Assembly (NCBI RefSeq): GCF_000710915.1
Contig: NZ_BAUA01000194.1
Span: forward strand, 1 to 43,312
Source: Nocardia brasiliensis IFM 10847
Lineage (GTDB): Bacteria; Actinomycetota; Actinomycetes; Mycobacteriales; Mycobacteriaceae
DNA: 43,312 bases
Direction: 5' to 3'
Both the position numbers and the translations under genes were made by a program. Below, one piece after another: positions 1 through 8,098 of this stretch. Positions within the stretch are counted from its first letter, which is position 1; each line of letters opens with the position of its first letter. The notes beneath the pieces are model-generated. The model was not told the origin of the DNA. It saw nothing but the letters and a program-made list of their open reading frames with translations, and searched no databases.

Positions 1-561
1 CAGACCTGTGGTCATATGCTATCCCGTCAACGTACCGAGACCACGTCCATCACACAGAGAACCATGTGGCCGCGGTCGTCTTCCAAACAGCCAGCACAGA
101 TTAGCTGCTCGGCTCGCTGGAAGGATGCGGAATTGATATGAACGGCGACGAAATGGCGTGAAACGTTTAGCTGCACAGCGCAATGATCCGGATCACCTGC
201 GAAGATGCGGAGCGGCAGCGATGTTCAGCCCACTGGACGGTCAAAGGTTGAACAACACATCACCCGATCCCGTTATCACGTAGCGATCCGGACAATGTGC
301 ACATGCACGAATATCGGACGGCCTCCCCCATCGAATCATAAGTTACTCCAACACACTGACCGGTCGGTAACTAAACCATTGCCAGCGCAGCTTAATTCGA
401 TCAGCTGTACCACTTCACCTGAATTAGCTCCGACTACACGCCCGAACCGATGACACGTCAACGTGACGACTGTTTCCCGCCAGCGCAGGCATCTGCCACG
501 GACTTGACTGAGTACTGCGACCGCACCACAGGACGGTGAGAGCGCAAGGACCAGAAGGGAA
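1..561. other. Gene-free left flank
   Basis: I see no convincing gene here. The stretch is visibly less GC-rich than its neighbours. The only open frame of any length (205-453, plus strand) has no ribosome binding site and an amino-acid make-up typical of non-coding DNA. A TTGACT hexamer at 504-509 could be a -35 element for the SDR gene, but no good -10 follows at the right distance. It is probably the upstream control region of the SDR gene together with the end of whatever lies left of the window. Confidence 0.5.
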
Positions 562-570
562 ATGGACAAC

Positions 571-1332
571 ATGACAGCACGGTTCGCGGATCAGGTCGTA
601 CTGATCACCGGCGCCAGCTCCGGCGTGGGCAAGGCCGTCGCGTTGCGGGTGGCCGCCGAGGGCGCGGCAGTCGTGCTCGGCGCCCGCGGCGAGGACGCGG
701 GCGAGCGGGTGGCCGCCGAGATCCGCGCCGCAGGCGGGCGGGCACTGTTCGTGCCGACCGACGTCACCGTGGAACAGGACGTGGCCCGGCTCACCGAGGC
801 CGCGGTCACCGAGTTCGGCAGGTTGGACGCGGCGTTCAACAACGCGGGCGCGGTCAACGCGTTCGGGCCCGTCGCCGAGATCGACGAGGCGGGCTGGCGC
901 GCCGACCTGGAACTCAATCTGACGAGCGTGTTCTATGGTCTGCGGCACCAGGTGCCCGCGCTGGTCGCCGCCGGCGGCGGCGCGATCCTGAACAACGCGT
1001 CGAACCTGGGTGTGGTCGGAATGGGCTCGGTCGCACCGTATGTCGCGGCCAAGCACGGCGTGGTCGGCCTGACCCGGGCGGTCGCGCTGGAGGCCGCCGA
1101 GCAGGGCGTTCGGGTGAACGCGCTGGTCTCCGGGGCCGTCGATACGCCGGCGTTCCGCAATTCGATGGGCGCGACACCGGAGGGCGAGGCGGCCATCGCC
1201 GCCCTGCATCCGCTCGGCCGGATCAGCACGCCGGCGGAGATCGCGGGGTTCTGCGCGTTCCTGCTCAGCGCGGAGGCCGGTTTCGTCACCGGCGCCGCCC
1301 TGGCGATCGACGGCGGCTTCACCGCGCGCTGA
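571..1332 (+). CDS. SDR family NAD(P)-dependent oxidoreductase
   Basis: Classical short-chain dehydrogenase/reductase of 253 residues, the usual length for the family. The Rossmann glycine motif TGASSGVG is at residues 13-20, the NNAG motif at 90-93, and the catalytic set is Ser144, Tyr157 and Lys161 (YVAAK). The C-terminal end (GAALAIDGGFTAR) is typical of the family. It should reduce or oxidise a carbonyl/hydroxyl group with NAD(H) or NADP(H); the substrate cannot be read from the sequence. I chose the ATG at 571 because the purine-rich AAGGGA (555-560) lies about 10 bases upstream; the ATG at 562 would have almost no spacing. It stands alone, with fprB converging from the right. Confidence 0.88.
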   Translation: MTARFADQVVLITGASSGVGKAVALRVAAEGAAVVLGARGEDAGERVAAEIRAAGGRALFVPTDVTVEQDVARLTEAAVTEFGRLDAAFNNAGAVNAFGPVAEIDEAGWRADLELNLTSVFYGLRHQVPALVAAGGGAILNNASNLGVVGMGSVAPYVAAKHGVVGLTRAVALEAAEQGVRVNALVSGAVDTPAFRNSMGATPEGEAAIAALHPLGRISTPAEIAGFCAFLLSAEAGFVTGAALAIDGGFTAR

Positions 1333-1544
1333 TACACCCGGCGACAGGAATACTCGGGCGGACCGCCGTGCGCGGCCCGCCCGAGCCATCAGCGAGGACG
1401 ACCCGACGCACCTCGCTGGAACAGGCAGGTGATGACACTGCGGACTTCGTGACCGCGTCACCGGTGAGTCCCCGCCCACTTCTATCGTGGACGGGCCCAG
1501 TCATAGCGGCAAGGCCCAGAAAATAGGGCTACGCAAACAGCAGC

Positions 1545-1574
1545 CCCCTCGCCGATCTCATGATCCACGAGGGG
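1545..1574 (-). terminator. Possible terminator downstream of fprB-like gene
   Basis: A 7-bp inverted repeat, CCCCTCG at 1545-1551 and CGAGGGG at 1568-1574 with a 16-base loop, lies just beyond the stop of the reductase gene. On the minus strand it is followed by a weak T-containing run (GCTGCTGTTTG). It is a modest candidate only. Confidence 0.35.
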
Positions 1575-1580
1575 TCTCGC

Positions 1581-3164
1581 TCAGGAGCGAGCCAGCAACC
1601 TGCGCACCGGACCGACGCGCTTGGCCGCACCCGCGACCCGCACCGCGGGCTGCCGCTGCCGGATCAGCCGGTCGAATTCCGCTGCGCTGCCGCCCGGTTC
1701 GGGCAGTCGGCCCGCGTTGTAGTCGTCGGCGAGCTGCTGCACCGTTTCCTGCGCGCAGGACTTGTTGGTGCCGATGAAGCCGGTGGGGCCGCGCTTGATC
1801 CACCCGGTGACATACGTACCGGGCAGCACCGCGCCGTCGACCCGTTCCAGCACCCGACCGTTCAGGTTCGGGATGACGCTCGCCGCGTCGTCGAAGGGCA
1901 AGCCGGGCAACGCGACACCCCGGTAACCGACCGAGGTGAGCACCAGACCCGCGTCGAGGCGTTCCGTCGCACCGCTGGCCACCGCCCTGGTGCGCCCGTC
2001 CGCGTCGGTGACGAGTTCATTGCGGCTCACCTCGATGCCCGCGACCCGGTCGGTGCCGACGAGTTCGGTGGGCGAAGCCAAGTAGCGGAACACGATTCGC
2101 TTACGCTCGCCGACCGGCCGGGTACGCACCGTGTGCAGCAGCCGCAGCTTCTGCTCGACCTGGTACGGCAGCCCCTCGGTCAGCTCGGGCAGGTCGCCCT
2201 CGATCACGATGTCCACGTCGGAGCCGAGCAGACCAACGAATTCCGGCACGGTGAAAGCGGATTCGAGCGGACCGCGGCGACCGAGGATCACCACTTCCTC
2301 GATCTTGCTCTCGCGCAACGCGCGCAGCGCGTAGGGCGCGATATCGGTGCCGGACAACGTTTCCGGATCGCTGGTCAGGATGCGGGCGACGTCGAGTGCG
2401 ACGTTTCCGTTGCCGACGATCACCGCGCGCTGCTGCGACAGATCGAAGAGCCGATCCGCGTGATCGGGATGCCCGTTGTACCAGGCGACGAAATCGGTGG
2501 CGGAGACATTGCCCGCCAGGCCCTCACCGGGCACACCGAGCTTGCGATCGGCCGAAGCGCCGACCGCGTAGATCACCGCGTGGAAGTGGTCGAGCAGCTC
2601 GTTGTGCGAAACATGTGCGCCCACTTCGACATTCAGATACGAGGCGAAGCCGGGCTGCGCCGAGATGATGTCGAACAGCTCGCTGACCTTCCGGGTCTTC
2701 GCGTGATCCGGCGCGACACCGTGCCGGGCCAGCCCGTAGGGCACCGGCAGCCGGTCGAACACGGTCACCGCCACGTCGGGCTGGGTCAGCAGCTCGTCCG
2801 CCGCGTACATCGCCGACGGGCCGGACCCGACGATCGCCACCCGCAGCGGCTGGCGCGCGGTCCGGATCTCGGCCGCGGGCACCGGCTTGGCCAGCAGTGG
2901 ACGCGGCCGGGCTTGCCGGTAGAAATCGGCGTTGATCTCGATGAACGGCTTCTGCTCTTCGGTCAGCTTCTTCGACGACACGATCGCGTCCACCGGGCAG
3001 GCGGTCGCGCAGGCGCCACAGTCGACGCACGCCTTCGGGTCCACGTACAGCATGTCCGCGGTCAGGAAGTCGGGCTCGTCCGGCGTCGGGTGGATGCAGT
3101 TCACCGGGCAGGCGTACACGCACGAGGCGTCACTACAGCACGACTGCGTGACGATGTAGGGCAC
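1581..3164 (-). CDS. fprB: Ferredoxin/ferredoxin-NADP reductase fusion (FprB type)
   Basis: A 527-residue fusion of an N-terminal bacterial ferredoxin and an FAD/NADP reductase. The ferredoxin part has Cys9, Cys10, Cys15, Cys19-Pro and, as a second cluster, CVDCGACATACP (Cys46, 49, 52, 56), which suggests a seven- or eight-iron module. The reductase part begins with the FAD motif IVGSGPSAMYAA near residue 112. It has a second dinucleotide motif, IVGNGNVALDVA, and ends with GWIKRGPTGFIGTNK, a signature of the FprA/adrenodoxin-reductase family. It should pass electrons from NADPH through FAD to iron-sulfur clusters. Start is GTG, one base after the stop of the upstream diiron oxygenase gene, so the two are almost certainly co-translated. 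M. tuberculosis has the same pair (Rv0885-Rv0886/fprB, from memory), suggesting this reductase feeds the oxygenase. Confidence 0.9.
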   Translation of the reverse strand: MPYIVTQSCCSDASCVYACPVNCIHPTPDEPDFLTADMLYVDPKACVDCGACATACPVDAIVSSKKLTEEQKPFIEINADFYRQARPRPLLAKPVPAAEIRTARQPLRVAIVGSGPSAMYAADELLTQPDVAVTVFDRLPVPYGLARHGVAPDHAKTRKVSELFDIISAQPGFASYLNVEVGAHVSHNELLDHFHAVIYAVGASADRKLGVPGEGLAGNVSATDFVAWYNGHPDHADRLFDLSQQRAVIVGNGNVALDVARILTSDPETLSGTDIAPYALRALRESKIEEVVILGRRGPLESAFTVPEFVGLLGSDVDIVIEGDLPELTEGLPYQVEQKLRLLHTVRTRPVGERKRIVFRYLASPTELVGTDRVAGIEVSRNELVTDADGRTRAVASGATERLDAGLVLTSVGYRGVALPGLPFDDAASVIPNLNGRVLERVDGAVLPGTYVTGWIKRGPTGFIGTNKSCAQETVQQLADDYNAGRLPEPGGSAAEFDRLIRQRQPAVRVAGAAKRVGPVRRLLARS

Positions 3165-3165
3165 G

Positions 3166-4170
3166 TCAGCCAGCCTTGACCGCGCGCAGCGGCTCGGAGC
3201 GATAACGGGTGGTGTGGCCGTCGATCTTGAGCAGCTTCCAGACCGCCTTGGAGATCGGGTTCATCAGGCCGATGTCCTTGGCCAGCGTGCGCACGTCACC
3301 GAAGAAGTCGCTGAACTCCTGCTTGGATTCCTTCGACCCGTAGAACAGTTCCTTGCGGACGTAGTCCGGGATGTCGAATTCCTTCCAGAACGAACGCGGC
3401 GGGGTGAAGATCGAGCGGCCGAGGATCCACATCACGATCGGCATCGCGATCGAGAGCACGAACCGGTTGAACGCGTTCGACTCGGGCACGTGGATCTTCA
3501 GGAACTCGTGCGCGAAGGAGATGTGGCGCGCTTCCTCGGCCACGTGAATGGCCATCACGCCGCGCATGATCGGATGCACGTCCTCGTCGGAGCGCAGGAT
3601 CGCCTTCTGGATGTGGTCGATCGGCTCCTCGCCGGCCAGCACCGCCATGAAGAACAGGTTGGGGAACCACGCGGCCACCGGCGCACCGAGGTACTTGAAC
3701 TTGCGCACCAGCGGACCCATGCCGGGCACGTCGTCGCCGATCCGGTTCACCATCTCCTGGAACATCAGGGTGTGGTTGTGCTCCTCGATCATCTCGTGGG
3801 AGCAGTACCGGAATTCGGGCGAGCCGTTGGGCAGGCCGAAGTTGTGCGTGACCATGCCGCTGATCAGGATCGACTCGAACTGCAGGCCCACCTTGGCGAC
3901 GTTGGCCTGGCGATACTTGCCGATCGCGATCTTGCGCTCGTCGGACTGCGCGAGGTACCAGGGGTGCCGGCCGAGCGGGTCGGCCGACTTCGGCAGGATC
4001 CACCGGTGCGCGCCCGCGTTCGGGTCGAAGTCCGGGTTGTCCCAGTCGATATCGTCGAAGGGGTCGAAATGCTTGTTGACCGAGCCCTCGGAGAGCAGTA
4101 GAAGCGTCGCGGCGTACTCCTGCGCCTTCTCCAGATCGGGGTCGATCGGGGGCGTCACGGCTGCAGACAT
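3166..4170 (-). CDS. AurF-like diiron oxygenase
   Basis: A 334-residue helical protein carrying the full iron-ligand pattern of the AurF (p-aminobenzoate N-oxygenase) family: Glu99, Glu130-x2-His133, Glu182, His209, Glu213-x2-His216. The spacings Glu182-His209 (27) and His209-Glu213 (4) equal those I recall for AurF. It is likely a cytosolic oxygen-activating enzyme; the substrate is unknown and need not be an arylamine. The first start with both a purine-rich stretch (GAGAGG) and homology-like sequence after it is the ATG at 4170; the longer open frame to 4338 reads through the promoter region and looks non-coding. The next gene, one base away, encodes an FprB-like reductase that could supply electrons. 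It resembles mycobacterial Rv0885. Confidence 0.88.
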   Translation of the reverse strand: MSAAVTPPIDPDLEKAQEYAATLLLLSEGSVNKHFDPFDDIDWDNPDFDPNAGAHRWILPKSADPLGRHPWYLAQSDERKIAIGKYRQANVAKVGLQFESILISGMVTHNFGLPNGSPEFRYCSHEMIEEHNHTLMFQEMVNRIGDDVPGMGPLVRKFKYLGAPVAAWFPNLFFMAVLAGEEPIDHIQKAILRSDEDVHPIMRGVMAIHVAEEARHISFAHEFLKIHVPESNAFNRFVLSIAMPIVMWILGRSIFTPPRSFWKEFDIPDYVRKELFYGSKESKQEFSDFFGDVRTLAKDIGLMNPISKAVWKLLKIDGHTTRYRSEPLRAVKAG

Positions 4171-4202
4171 CGTCGTCACTGCCTCTCTCTTCGAAACGTT
4201 TA

Positions 4203-4241
4203 CCTGTACCCCATGGTTACACCTACAGGCTGTCACGTCAA
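4203..4241 (-). promoter_or_regulatory. Promoter and candidate operator of the diiron oxygenase-fprB unit
   Basis: On the minus strand TTGACG (4241-4236) and TAACCA (4219-4214) are separated by 16 bases, a reasonable sigma-70-type promoter about 45 bases before the start at 4170. An inverted repeat CCTGTA-N15-TACAGG (4203-4208 and 4224-4229) straddles the -10 element, a position where a repressor would block transcription. No regulator gene lies next to it in the window, so the regulator is unknown. Confidence 0.45.
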
Positions 4242-4341
4242 CCCACGAAGCGAGTACCCCGTAAAGAGCTGGTCGAACGATCAGGAGCAAGTGGTGGCGG
4301 CGTATCGCGAGAGACCGCCGCCCGCAGTTCCCACTCACCGC

Positions 4342-4395
4342 AAAAAGCGGCGTACCCGGTGGCGATCGCCCTCGTCACGATCACCACCGGGTACG
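4342..4395 (-). terminator. Rho-independent terminator of the Hsp70-like gene
   Basis: A 12-bp perfect inverted repeat (CGTACCCGGTGG at 4351-4362, CCACCGGGTACG at 4384-4395) lies 12 bases past the stop of the Hsp70-like gene. On the minus strand it is followed four bases later by TTTTT (4346-4342). This separates the gene from the diiron oxygenase unit downstream. Confidence 0.7.
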
Positions 4396-4406
4396 ACCGC
4401 CCGCGG

Positions 4407-5618
4407 TCAGCGCAGGGTCGCGAGCTGCGCCATCCCCACGATCACCCCGTCGGCGGGCAAGGCGAGCGCCATTGCGACGCCCGCGACCGACAGCCCCGCT
4501 GCCAGCGCCACCCGGCTCAGCCTGCGCTTCGTCCGCTGCGAGAACACCATCGCCCTGGTGGCCGCCCGTCGATGCGCGCCCCCGCCGCGCCGCTTTCCGT
4601 GGTGCCTGCCCGCCGACTCCTCCGCGGCGACCGCCGCCCGGCGGCCGATGATCGCGGCGCCGTCCGCGATGGTCCGCTCCGGATCCGGGGCGGCGATCAC
4701 CGGCCGGGCCAGCTCGCCGGCCAGGACCTGGGCCACCTCGACCGGCCGGGCAGCGCCGCCGACGACGAGCACACAGTCGACATCGGCCATCGTGACGTCG
4801 GCGATGCGCAGGCATTTGTAGACCAGCTCCAGGGAGGCCCGCACATGCCTGGTCCGTAACTCGTCGGCCGTGGTGCCGGCGACCGAGCCGGAGATGGAGT
4901 CCGACGGCAGGCCGTGCCCGGCGCGCGAGGCGACCAGGGCGCCGAAGGCGCGGCCGCCGAACTCCGGCGAGCGCAACGGCTCGCCGACGATCGGATTACG
5001 TGGACAGCCCGCCCCGACCCGGACCAGCGTGACATCGAGACTGGCCCCGCCCAGGTCGTAGACCAGCGCCAGGCCGGGCATCAGCGGGCCGCGGTCGGCC
5101 TCCAGCCAGGTCGCCGCGGCGACCGGCTCGGCGACCAGTGCGACGTGGTCGAGACCGATCGCGTCCAGCGCCGCGCGCAGATCACCGACGTGCGCGTCGG
5201 TGTAGCGCGCGGGATGGGTCAGCGCGATGCCGACCCCGTGACCGGCATCGTGGGGATGATCGAGCAGTGCCTCGCTGATCAGGCATTCGGCCACCACCGC
5301 GACCAGGTCGGCGGGTGAGAGTGCCCGATGCCCGACGCGGGCGCAGACCACGGAGCGCTGGGAGAGATCGGCGAATTCGGTGATGGCGCGGCCGTGCCGC
5401 GGAATCATGCCGACCCGGGCGAGGCCGGTGCTGTCGAAGGTCAGTGTGGTGCGGCGGGTGATGGATTGGGCGCGCGGCGGCCACCGGCGGCCCGGCGGAG
5501 CCTGCGTCGAAGGTAGCTGACGCAACCAGCGGGCTGGGTGGGCGCCGCTCGAACCTTCCTCCGCGAGAGCGGAAACCGTGTTCACCGTGCCGATGCTCAA
5601 ACCCAGACCAACCGCCAT
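4407..5618 (-). CDS. Hsp70-family (DnaK-like) ATPase with C-terminal membrane anchor
   Basis: A 403-residue protein with the actin/Hsp70 nucleotide-binding fold. The phosphate-1 motif GLGLSIGTVNT is at the extreme N-terminus, phosphate-2 is VYDLGGASLDVTLV, and the adenosine motif is LVVGGAARPVEVA. The usual substrate-binding domain is absent. After the ATPase come a basic linker (SQRTKRRLSR) and one hydrophobic segment of about 20 residues (near 370-388) that would hold it in the membrane. I start it at ATG 5618, where the phosphate-1 motif begins as in other family members; the longer frame to 5750 adds unrelated Arg-rich sequence. Related membrane-linked Hsp70-like proteins occur in actinobacteria, but I know no assigned role for this one. 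It is transcribed alone and has its own terminator. Confidence 0.82.
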   Translation of the reverse strand: MAVGLGLSIGTVNTVSALAEEGSSGAHPARWLRQLPSTQAPPGRRWPPRAQSITRRTTLTFDSTGLARVGMIPRHGRAITEFADLSQRSVVCARVGHRALSPADLVAVVAECLISEALLDHPHDAGHGVGIALTHPARYTDAHVGDLRAALDAIGLDHVALVAEPVAAATWLEADRGPLMPGLALVYDLGGASLDVTLVRVGAGCPRNPIVGEPLRSPEFGGRAFGALVASRAGHGLPSDSISGSVAGTTADELRTRHVRASLELVYKCLRIADVTMADVDCVLVVGGAARPVEVAQVLAGELARPVIAAPDPERTIADGAAIIGRRAAVAAEESAGRHHGKRRGGGAHRRAATRAMVFSQRTKRRLSRVALAAGLSVAGVAMALALPADGVIVGMAQLATLR

Positions 5619-6151
5619 CGCAATCCACCTGATCGCCGAGCCGATTTGCTTCGAACTCCGTCCACGCAACCACTCCGCGACTCGCCTGCCAACCACCGGA
5701 CACCCTATTGTCCGCCGCCCGCCTGTTCTGAAACAGGTTGCATAGCACAACGATCAGTCCTGGTCACCCGCCCTGGAGTGCGCGAATCGCGCCGACGCCC
5801 GGATTTCACTGCGACACGCCGACATTCGATCATGTCCCGTACCGGGTTGCCGCTCGAGGCCGCACCGGGCACCCATCCGGCATCGCATCCGGATACACGT
5901 TCTCACATGCGGTGATAGCCCCTAACAATCCCTATTCGCCGGACACCGGGGCTGCGGCGCGCGATACTGCGCAGACTCGCGGGAACGACACGCTGAAGCC
6001 GACCGCCGGTCGCGCCGGGCGGTGACCCGGCCGGGTCACCGCCGCAACTCTGTACCGGACAATGCGGCAACACTTCGGTGCTCCCGCTCGGCGGATAACC
6101 TTGCGCCAGCACAAGATCAGCAACGTCGCAGCAGCCGACCGGCGCGGCGCC
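5619..6151. other. Intergenic region between Hsp70-like gene and cysA
   Basis: No gene is seen in these 533 bases; short open frames on both strands lack ribosome binding sites and look like GC-rich noise. The region should hold the promoter of the Hsp70-like gene at its left end and the 3' end of the sulfate transporter transcript at its right end, where a perfect palindrome lies (6018-6043). Confidence 0.5.
6018..6043 (-). terminator. Perfect 26-bp palindrome downstream of cysA
   Basis: The sequence from GGCGGTGACCC (6018-6028) through GGCC to GGGTCACCGCC (6033-6043) is fully self-complementary: an 11-bp stem with a GGCC loop. It lies about 110 bases beyond the cysA stop, on the downstream side. 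There is no T tract, as is common for actinobacterial terminators, so a protein-binding palindrome is a possible alternative. Confidence 0.5.
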
Positions 6152-7147
6152 TCACTGCGCGGGCAGCTCCGGGATCCGGGTGGCCCGGGCGTAGACGGTC
6201 TCCCCATCCGCGAGCCGCAGGGCCTCCGCGTCACCGCGGGTCACCTGTGCGGCGAACAGATCGCCGGTCGCGGCATTGCGCAGTTCCACCCGGACCTCGA
6301 ACCCGAGATGCACCACCCGTTCGACCGTCGCCCGCGTCACGCCCGCGGATTCGGCGGTGCCCTCGTGCTCGGCCAGCGCCATGCTCGGCTCGCGACCGAC
6401 GCGAATGTCGTGCGGGCGCACCAGATGTCCGTTCAGCCGGGCAACCGCACCGAGGAACGACATCACGAACTCGTTCGCCGGGCGGTCGTAAACGTCCTCC
6501 GGAGAACCGATTTGCTCGATCCGTCCCTTGTTCATCACCGCGATGCGGTCGGCCACGTCGAGGGCCTCTTCCTGATCGTGGGTGACCAGCACGGTGGTGA
6601 CGTGCACCTCCTCGTGCAGCCTGCGCAGCCAAGTACGCAGGTCCGCACGGACTTTGGCGTCCAGCGCGCCGAACGGCTCGTCGAGCAGCAGCACCTGCGG
6701 ATCGACCGCGAGCGCGCGCGCCAGCGCCATGCGCTGGCGCTGACCGCCGGACAGCTGAGCCGGATAGCGATGCTGGAAGCCGTCGAGACCGACGATGCCG
6801 AGCAATTCGTCCACCCGCTTGGCGATCTCGGCCTTGGGGCGCTTGCGGATCTTCAGGCCGAACGCCACGTTGTCGCGCACGGTCATGTGCTTGAACGCGG
6901 CGTAATGCTGGAATACGAAACCGATGTCGCGTTTCTGCGGCGGCACGCGGGTGACGTCGTTGCCCGCGATCACCACGATGCCGGAGTCGAGCGACTCGAG
7001 CCCCGCGATCGACCGCAGCAGCGTGGACTTGCCCGAACCCGAGGGCCCCAGCAGGGCCGTCAGCTCGCCGGACGGGATATCGATGGTGACGTCGTCGAGC
7101 GCGGCGAACGAACCGTAGTTCTTCTTCGCATTGGTCACGGTGATCAT
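6152..7147 (-). CDS. cysA: Sulfate/thiosulfate ABC transporter ATPase CysA
   Basis: A 331-residue ABC ATPase that powers sulfate uptake at the inner face of the membrane. Walker A is GPSGSGKST, the signature is LSGGQRQR, Walker B is LLLDEP followed by FGALDAKVR, and the switch histidine is in VLVTHDQEEA. The C-terminal third has the short TOBE-like regulatory domain found in CysA proteins. It is the last gene of the subI-cysT-cysW-cysA operon; its ATG overlaps the cysW stop (ATGA), so translation is coupled. Orthologue by position of M. tuberculosis cysA1 (Rv2397c). Confidence 0.95.
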   Translation of the reverse strand: MITVTNAKKNYGSFAALDDVTIDIPSGELTALLGPSGSGKSTLLRSIAGLESLDSGIVVIAGNDVTRVPPQKRDIGFVFQHYAAFKHMTVRDNVAFGLKIRKRPKAEIAKRVDELLGIVGLDGFQHRYPAQLSGGQRQRMALARALAVDPQVLLLDEPFGALDAKVRADLRTWLRRLHEEVHVTTVLVTHDQEEALDVADRIAVMNKGRIEQIGSPEDVYDRPANEFVMSFLGAVARLNGHLVRPHDIRVGREPSMALAEHEGTAESAGVTRATVERVVHLGFEVRVELRNAATGDLFAAQVTRGDAEALRLADGETVYARATRIPELPAQ

Positions 7148-7950
7148 TTGGCGCCCCGCTTGCGTTCGAGGAGGGTCATCAACAGGAGTGTCACGAGCGC
7201 GAGGCCCATCAACAGGGTCGCGGCCGAGTAGGCGCCGAAGGTGTTGTGGTCGTTGATGTATCGACCGTGCACCAGCAGCGTCAGGGTCTGCGACTTACCG
7301 GGCAGCGCCGAGGAGACCATGATCACCGCGCCGAACTCGCCGAGCGCGCGGGCCACGGTGAGCACCACGCCGTAGGTGAGGCCCCAGCGGATGGCGGGCA
7401 AGGTGATCCGCCAGAACGTCTGCCAGCGGGTGGCGCCCAGGGTGGCGGCCGCCTGCTCTTGTTCGTCGCCGATCTCGTGCAGCACCGGCTCGACCTCGCG
7501 CACCACGAACGGGAGCGTGACGAAGATGGTGGCGATCACCATGCCGGGCAGATTGAAGATCACCTTGACGCCGATGTCCTCCAGGCCGCCGAACCAGCCG
7601 CCGGCGCCCCACAGCAGGATCAGCGCGACGCCGACCACCACCGGCGACACCGCGAACGGCAGATCGACGATGCCCTGAACCAGGGTGCGCCCCGGGAACT
7701 TTCCGCGCACCAGCGCGATCGCGGTGACGACGCCGAAGATCACGTTCACCGGCACCACGATCGCCACGATGATCATCGACAGCTGGAACGCGGAGATGGC
7801 CGCGGGCGTGGAGATCGAATCGACGAACGCGCCGATCCCCTTCTCGAAGGTGCGATACAGGATGATCACCAGCGGCAGCACCAGCAAGACGGCCAGGTAA
7901 CCCAGCGCCACCACCCGCAGCGGAACCCTAGACCACACAGAGAGTTTCAT
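7144..7950 (-). CDS. cysW: Sulfate ABC transporter permease CysW
   Basis: A 268-residue inner-membrane permease with about six hydrophobic segments. Near the C-terminus it has the EAA-type coupling loop for the ATPase (DEQEQAAATLGA) and the CysW-like stretch GEFGAVIMVSSALPGKSQ. The start at ATG 7950 (MKLSVWSRV) has a good ribosome binding site (AGAGGAG) and begins just before the first membrane helix; the longer frame upstream is Arg/Cys-rich junk in the 148-bp gap after cysT. It pairs with CysT to form the sulfate channel and overlaps cysA by four bases. Confidence 0.93.
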   Translation of the reverse strand: MKLSVWSRVPLRVVALGYLAVLLVLPLVIILYRTFEKGIGAFVDSISTPAAISAFQLSMIIVAIVVPVNVIFGVVTAIALVRGKFPGRTLVQGIVDLPFAVSPVVVGVALILLWGAGGWFGGLEDIGVKVIFNLPGMVIATIFVTLPFVVREVEPVLHEIGDEQEQAAATLGATRWQTFWRITLPAIRWGLTYGVVLTVARALGEFGAVIMVSSALPGKSQTLTLLVHGRYINDHNTFGAYSAATLLMGLALVTLLLMTLLERKRGAK

Positions 7951-8098
7951 CACGTGCTCCTCTGGTGTAGACCCCGGCCGCTGTACATACGGATGGGTAT
8001 GCCGCAATCGGGGAAGCGCAGCGCCCCCGATCGCATGTCGGCGGCTGGTGTGCACGACGAAAGCCGAGCGCCAGCGAGGTGTCGACGTGCAGGCCTGT

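Noticed and set aside
205..453. 82-codon plus-strand frame in the left flank
   Set aside because: No ribosome binding site, no conserved-looking stretches, Ser/Thr/Arg-rich noise.
1560..3179. A long plus-strand frame opposite the fprB-like gene
   Set aside because: Shadow of a gene with intact iron-sulfur and FAD motifs on the other strand.
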